Below the pieces are notes generated by a model. That model was not told where the DNA came from. It searched no databases and worked only from the letters and a program-made list of their open reading frames with translations. DNA of 7,391 nt from Verrucomicrobiales bacterium. Lineage in GTDB: Bacteria; Verrucomicrobiota; Verrucomicrobiae; Limisphaerales; UBA9464. Both the position numbers and the translations under genes were made by a program. Position 1 is the stretch's first letter, and each line of letters starts with the position of its first letter. The stretch is from contig SXXZ01000377.1 of the NCBI GenBank assembly GCA_005789375.1, positions 1-7,391 on the forward strand, in the 5' to 3' direction. Shown piece by piece: positions 5,921 to 7,391 of the stretch.

Positions 5921-5925
5921 GAGGG

Positions 5926-6906
5926 TCAATCCTCGGCCTTAGAGTCGCGGCTCAGGAGATCGTGAACAGCCTGCCGCACATCCTTGCCCTCGTAGAGCAT
6001 GGCGTGCACCTCGGAGGTAATAGGAGCATCCACCTGAAGTCGCTGTGCCAGCGCCCACGCGGACTTGGCAGTGGGATACCCTTCGACCGCCGAGGCCGAG
6101 CTGGCCAACACCTCTGCCACGGGACTGCCGAGACCCAGACTTTCACCAAAACCCCGATTGCGGCTCAACCGTGAGAAACATGTCAGCACCAGATCCCCGA
6201 GTCCGCTCAACCCTGCGAAGGTCTCTGCCTGCGCTCCACAAGCCACACCCAACCGCGTCATCTCGGTCTTGCCCCGAGTCACTAACGCCGCCTTGGCATT
6301 GTCGCCATAGCCCAGGCCATCACAAACCCCCGCAGCGATAGCGATGACATTCTTCAAAGCCCCACCCAACTCCACACCGATGAGGTCTGAACTGCGATAG
6401 ACGCGGAACGCCGGTCGGTGAAAAAGATCCTGGACCCTTCGCGATACCGCCTCGTCGCGACTAGCCACCACCACGGCCGCGGGCACGCCACGAGCAACTT
6501 CTAAGGCTAGGGAGGGCCCGGACAGCGCAGCCGTCTGAAGACCGGGAGCCACCGAGTCCAAAATTCCGGTCATGGTCAGACCCGAGGTGAATTCAATCCC
6601 CTTGGTCACACTAACCACCGGACCTCGGAAACCCGCCAACCGAGCCGCGACCTCGCGGAACGCCTTGGAAGGAACCGCCACAATCACCACCTCAGAACCG
6701 GCCAGAGCCGCTTCGAAGTCCGTCTCGAAAACCCAGTCTCCCACCAGGGGAATCCCGGGCAGGAACCGTGGGTTGACATGGGTATGGGCCAGTTCAGACA
6801 CATGCTCCGGTCGATGCCCCCAGAGACGCACCGAATACCCACCCTGAGAGAGCACCACTCCCAGCGCCGTCCCCCAGGCACCTGCTCCCAAAATAGCCAC
6901 CTTCAT
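5926..6906 (-). CDS. gpsA: Glycerol-3-phosphate dehydrogenase [NAD(P)+]
   Basis: 326 residues, normal length for GpsA. It reduces dihydroxyacetone phosphate to sn-glycerol-3-phosphate, the backbone precursor of phospholipids, in the cytosol. Seen: N-terminal dinucleotide-binding motif GAGAWGTAL (7-15), VAVPS (77-80), SVTKGIE with K102 (99-105), SGPSLALEVARG (129-140), the catalytic-lysine segment GGALKN with K185 (181-186), GDNAKAAL (201-208) and GLSGLGDLVLTC (232-243). All key residues are present. The ATG at 6906 overlaps the plsY stop as ATGA and has no evident Shine-Dalgarno of its own, which fits translational coupling. PlsY, the gene before it, consumes its product. It is followed after 5 bp by the dihydrouridine synthase. 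Confidence 0.97.
   Translation of the reverse strand: MKVAILGAGAWGTALGVVLSQGGYSVRLWGHRPEHVSELAHTHVNPRFLPGIPLVGDWVFETDFEAALAGSEVVIVAVPSKAFREVAARLAGFRGPVVSVTKGIEFTSGLTMTGILDSVAPGLQTAALSGPSLALEVARGVPAAVVVASRDEAVSRRVQDLFHRPAFRVYRSSDLIGVELGGALKNVIAIAAGVCDGLGYGDNAKAALVTRGKTEMTRLGVACGAQAETFAGLSGLGDLVLTCFSRLSRNRGFGESLGLGSPVAEVLASSASAVEGYPTAKSAWALAQRLQVDAPITSEVHAMLYEGKDVRQAVHDLLSRDSKAED
5930..5934 (-). promoter_or_regulatory. Ribosome binding site for the dihydrouridine synthase
   Basis: GAGGA on the minus strand lies within the last codons of gpsA, 9 nt before ATG at 5920 and touching the alternative TTG at 5929. Normal spacing therefore favours the ATG. Confidence 0.65.
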
Positions 6907-7391
6907 GATGCGGAGAACTTGGATTTGTTAATGCGGTGTTCGGTCCCCGCCTTCAAACGCTCGATGTTGGCCCGATGACGCCACACCGCCAGGGCGGCCA
7001 GCGCCGAGGTGAAAGCCACTAGAGGCCACCGAGTCGGACCCGACACCGTGAAGATCGTCGCAACGGGCAAAATGAGCGCCGCAGCGATCGAAGCCATCGA
7101 CACATACCGAGTTAGAAAAAACACCAGCAGCCAGGTAATCACAGTCACACCAAAGGCTGGAGGGATGAGTGCCGCCATGGCACCGGCGGAGGTGGCCACT
7201 CCCTTGCCTCCTTTGAATCCTAGCCAGCAGGTGTAGTTGTGCCCCAACACGGCCCCCAAGGCAGCCAGTGCCGGCAACGCCAACGAATCCGTAGGAGTCA
7301 TGGCCGCCGCCAGCATCGGCGCAACGAGGACAGCCAGCGCCCCCTTCAGCAAATCCACGATCAACACCAAGGCTCCGGGGCCCTTACCCAA
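6903..7391 (-). CDS. plsY: Glycerol-3-phosphate acyltransferase PlsY, N-terminus cut by window edge
   Basis: 162 residues are visible; the frame enters from the right edge, so roughly the first 40 residues of a protein of about 200 are missing. The base at the edge encodes an internal Leu, not a start. PlsY is an integral membrane enzyme that transfers an acyl group from acyl-phosphate (made by PlsX) to glycerol-3-phosphate, giving lysophosphatidic acid. Seen: GKGPGALVLIVDLLKG, the substrate-site motif GHNYTCWLGFKGGKGVATS (visible residues 50-68), several hydrophobic membrane segments (about 16-32, 37-50, 78-94, 98-115, 123-137), and the C-terminal motif RHRANIERLKAGTE (138-151). The Pro usual in the GHxxP part of the second motif is replaced (GHNYTCW). 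The stop overlaps the gpsA start (ATGA), linking supply and use of glycerol-3-phosphate. Confidence 0.95.
   Translation of the reverse strand: MGKGPGALVLIVDLLKGALAVLVAPMLAAAMTPTDSLALPALAALGAVLGHNYTCWLGFKGGKGVATSAGAMAALIPPAFGVTVITWLLVFFLTRYVSMASIAAALILPVATIFTVSGPTRWPLVAFTSALAALAVWRHRANIERLKAGTEHRINKSKFSAS

Overview
This is a bacterial chromosomal window of moderately high GC. Genes are dense at both ends, with two gene-poor stretches in the first 1.9 kb. The lineage is uncertain. The small basic 'MGQQSNK...' protein, the long GC-rich intergenic palindrome and the mix of families suggest a Verrucomicrobia-like organism, but this rests on recalled resemblance and was not tested.

Left part (1-1907): a zinc-dependent medium-chain dehydrogenase on the minus strand runs off the left edge and lacks its C-terminus. 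A 419-base gene-free stretch follows, holding a likely terminator and a short tandem duplication. A clear tRNA-Ala(GGC) with encoded CCA lies on the minus strand with a recognisable sigma70-type promoter. Its precursor would have a perfect 10-bp leader/trailer stem. The next 473 bases have no convincing gene but contain a roughly 115-nt imperfect palindrome with an internal tandem duplication, probably a dispersed intergenic repeat.

Middle (1908-4838): a minus-strand xylose-isomerase-like TIM-barrel protein; upstream of it a 36-codon, very basic small ORF with a textbook intrinsic terminator. Divergent from these, on the plus strand, are an exported protein of unknown function with a Lys/Pro-rich tail and an M23 (LytM-type) peptidase. 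The two share a GTGA stop/start overlap and are probably co-translated, which suggests a cell-envelope job.

Right part (4832-7391): a compact minus-strand operon, plsY (N-terminus off the right edge), gpsA, then a tRNA-dihydrouridine synthase. GpsA makes sn-glycerol-3-phosphate and PlsY acylates it, so the first two genes form consecutive steps of phospholipid synthesis. The dihydrouridine synthase ends convergently inside the last codons of the M23 gene.

Most genes are ordinary housekeeping or accessory families. The parts least explained by known families are the palindromic repeat, the pre-tRNA leader/trailer stem, the small basic protein and the exported protein paired with the M23 peptidase. 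I see no evidence for a defence system, CRISPR array, transposase or phage.
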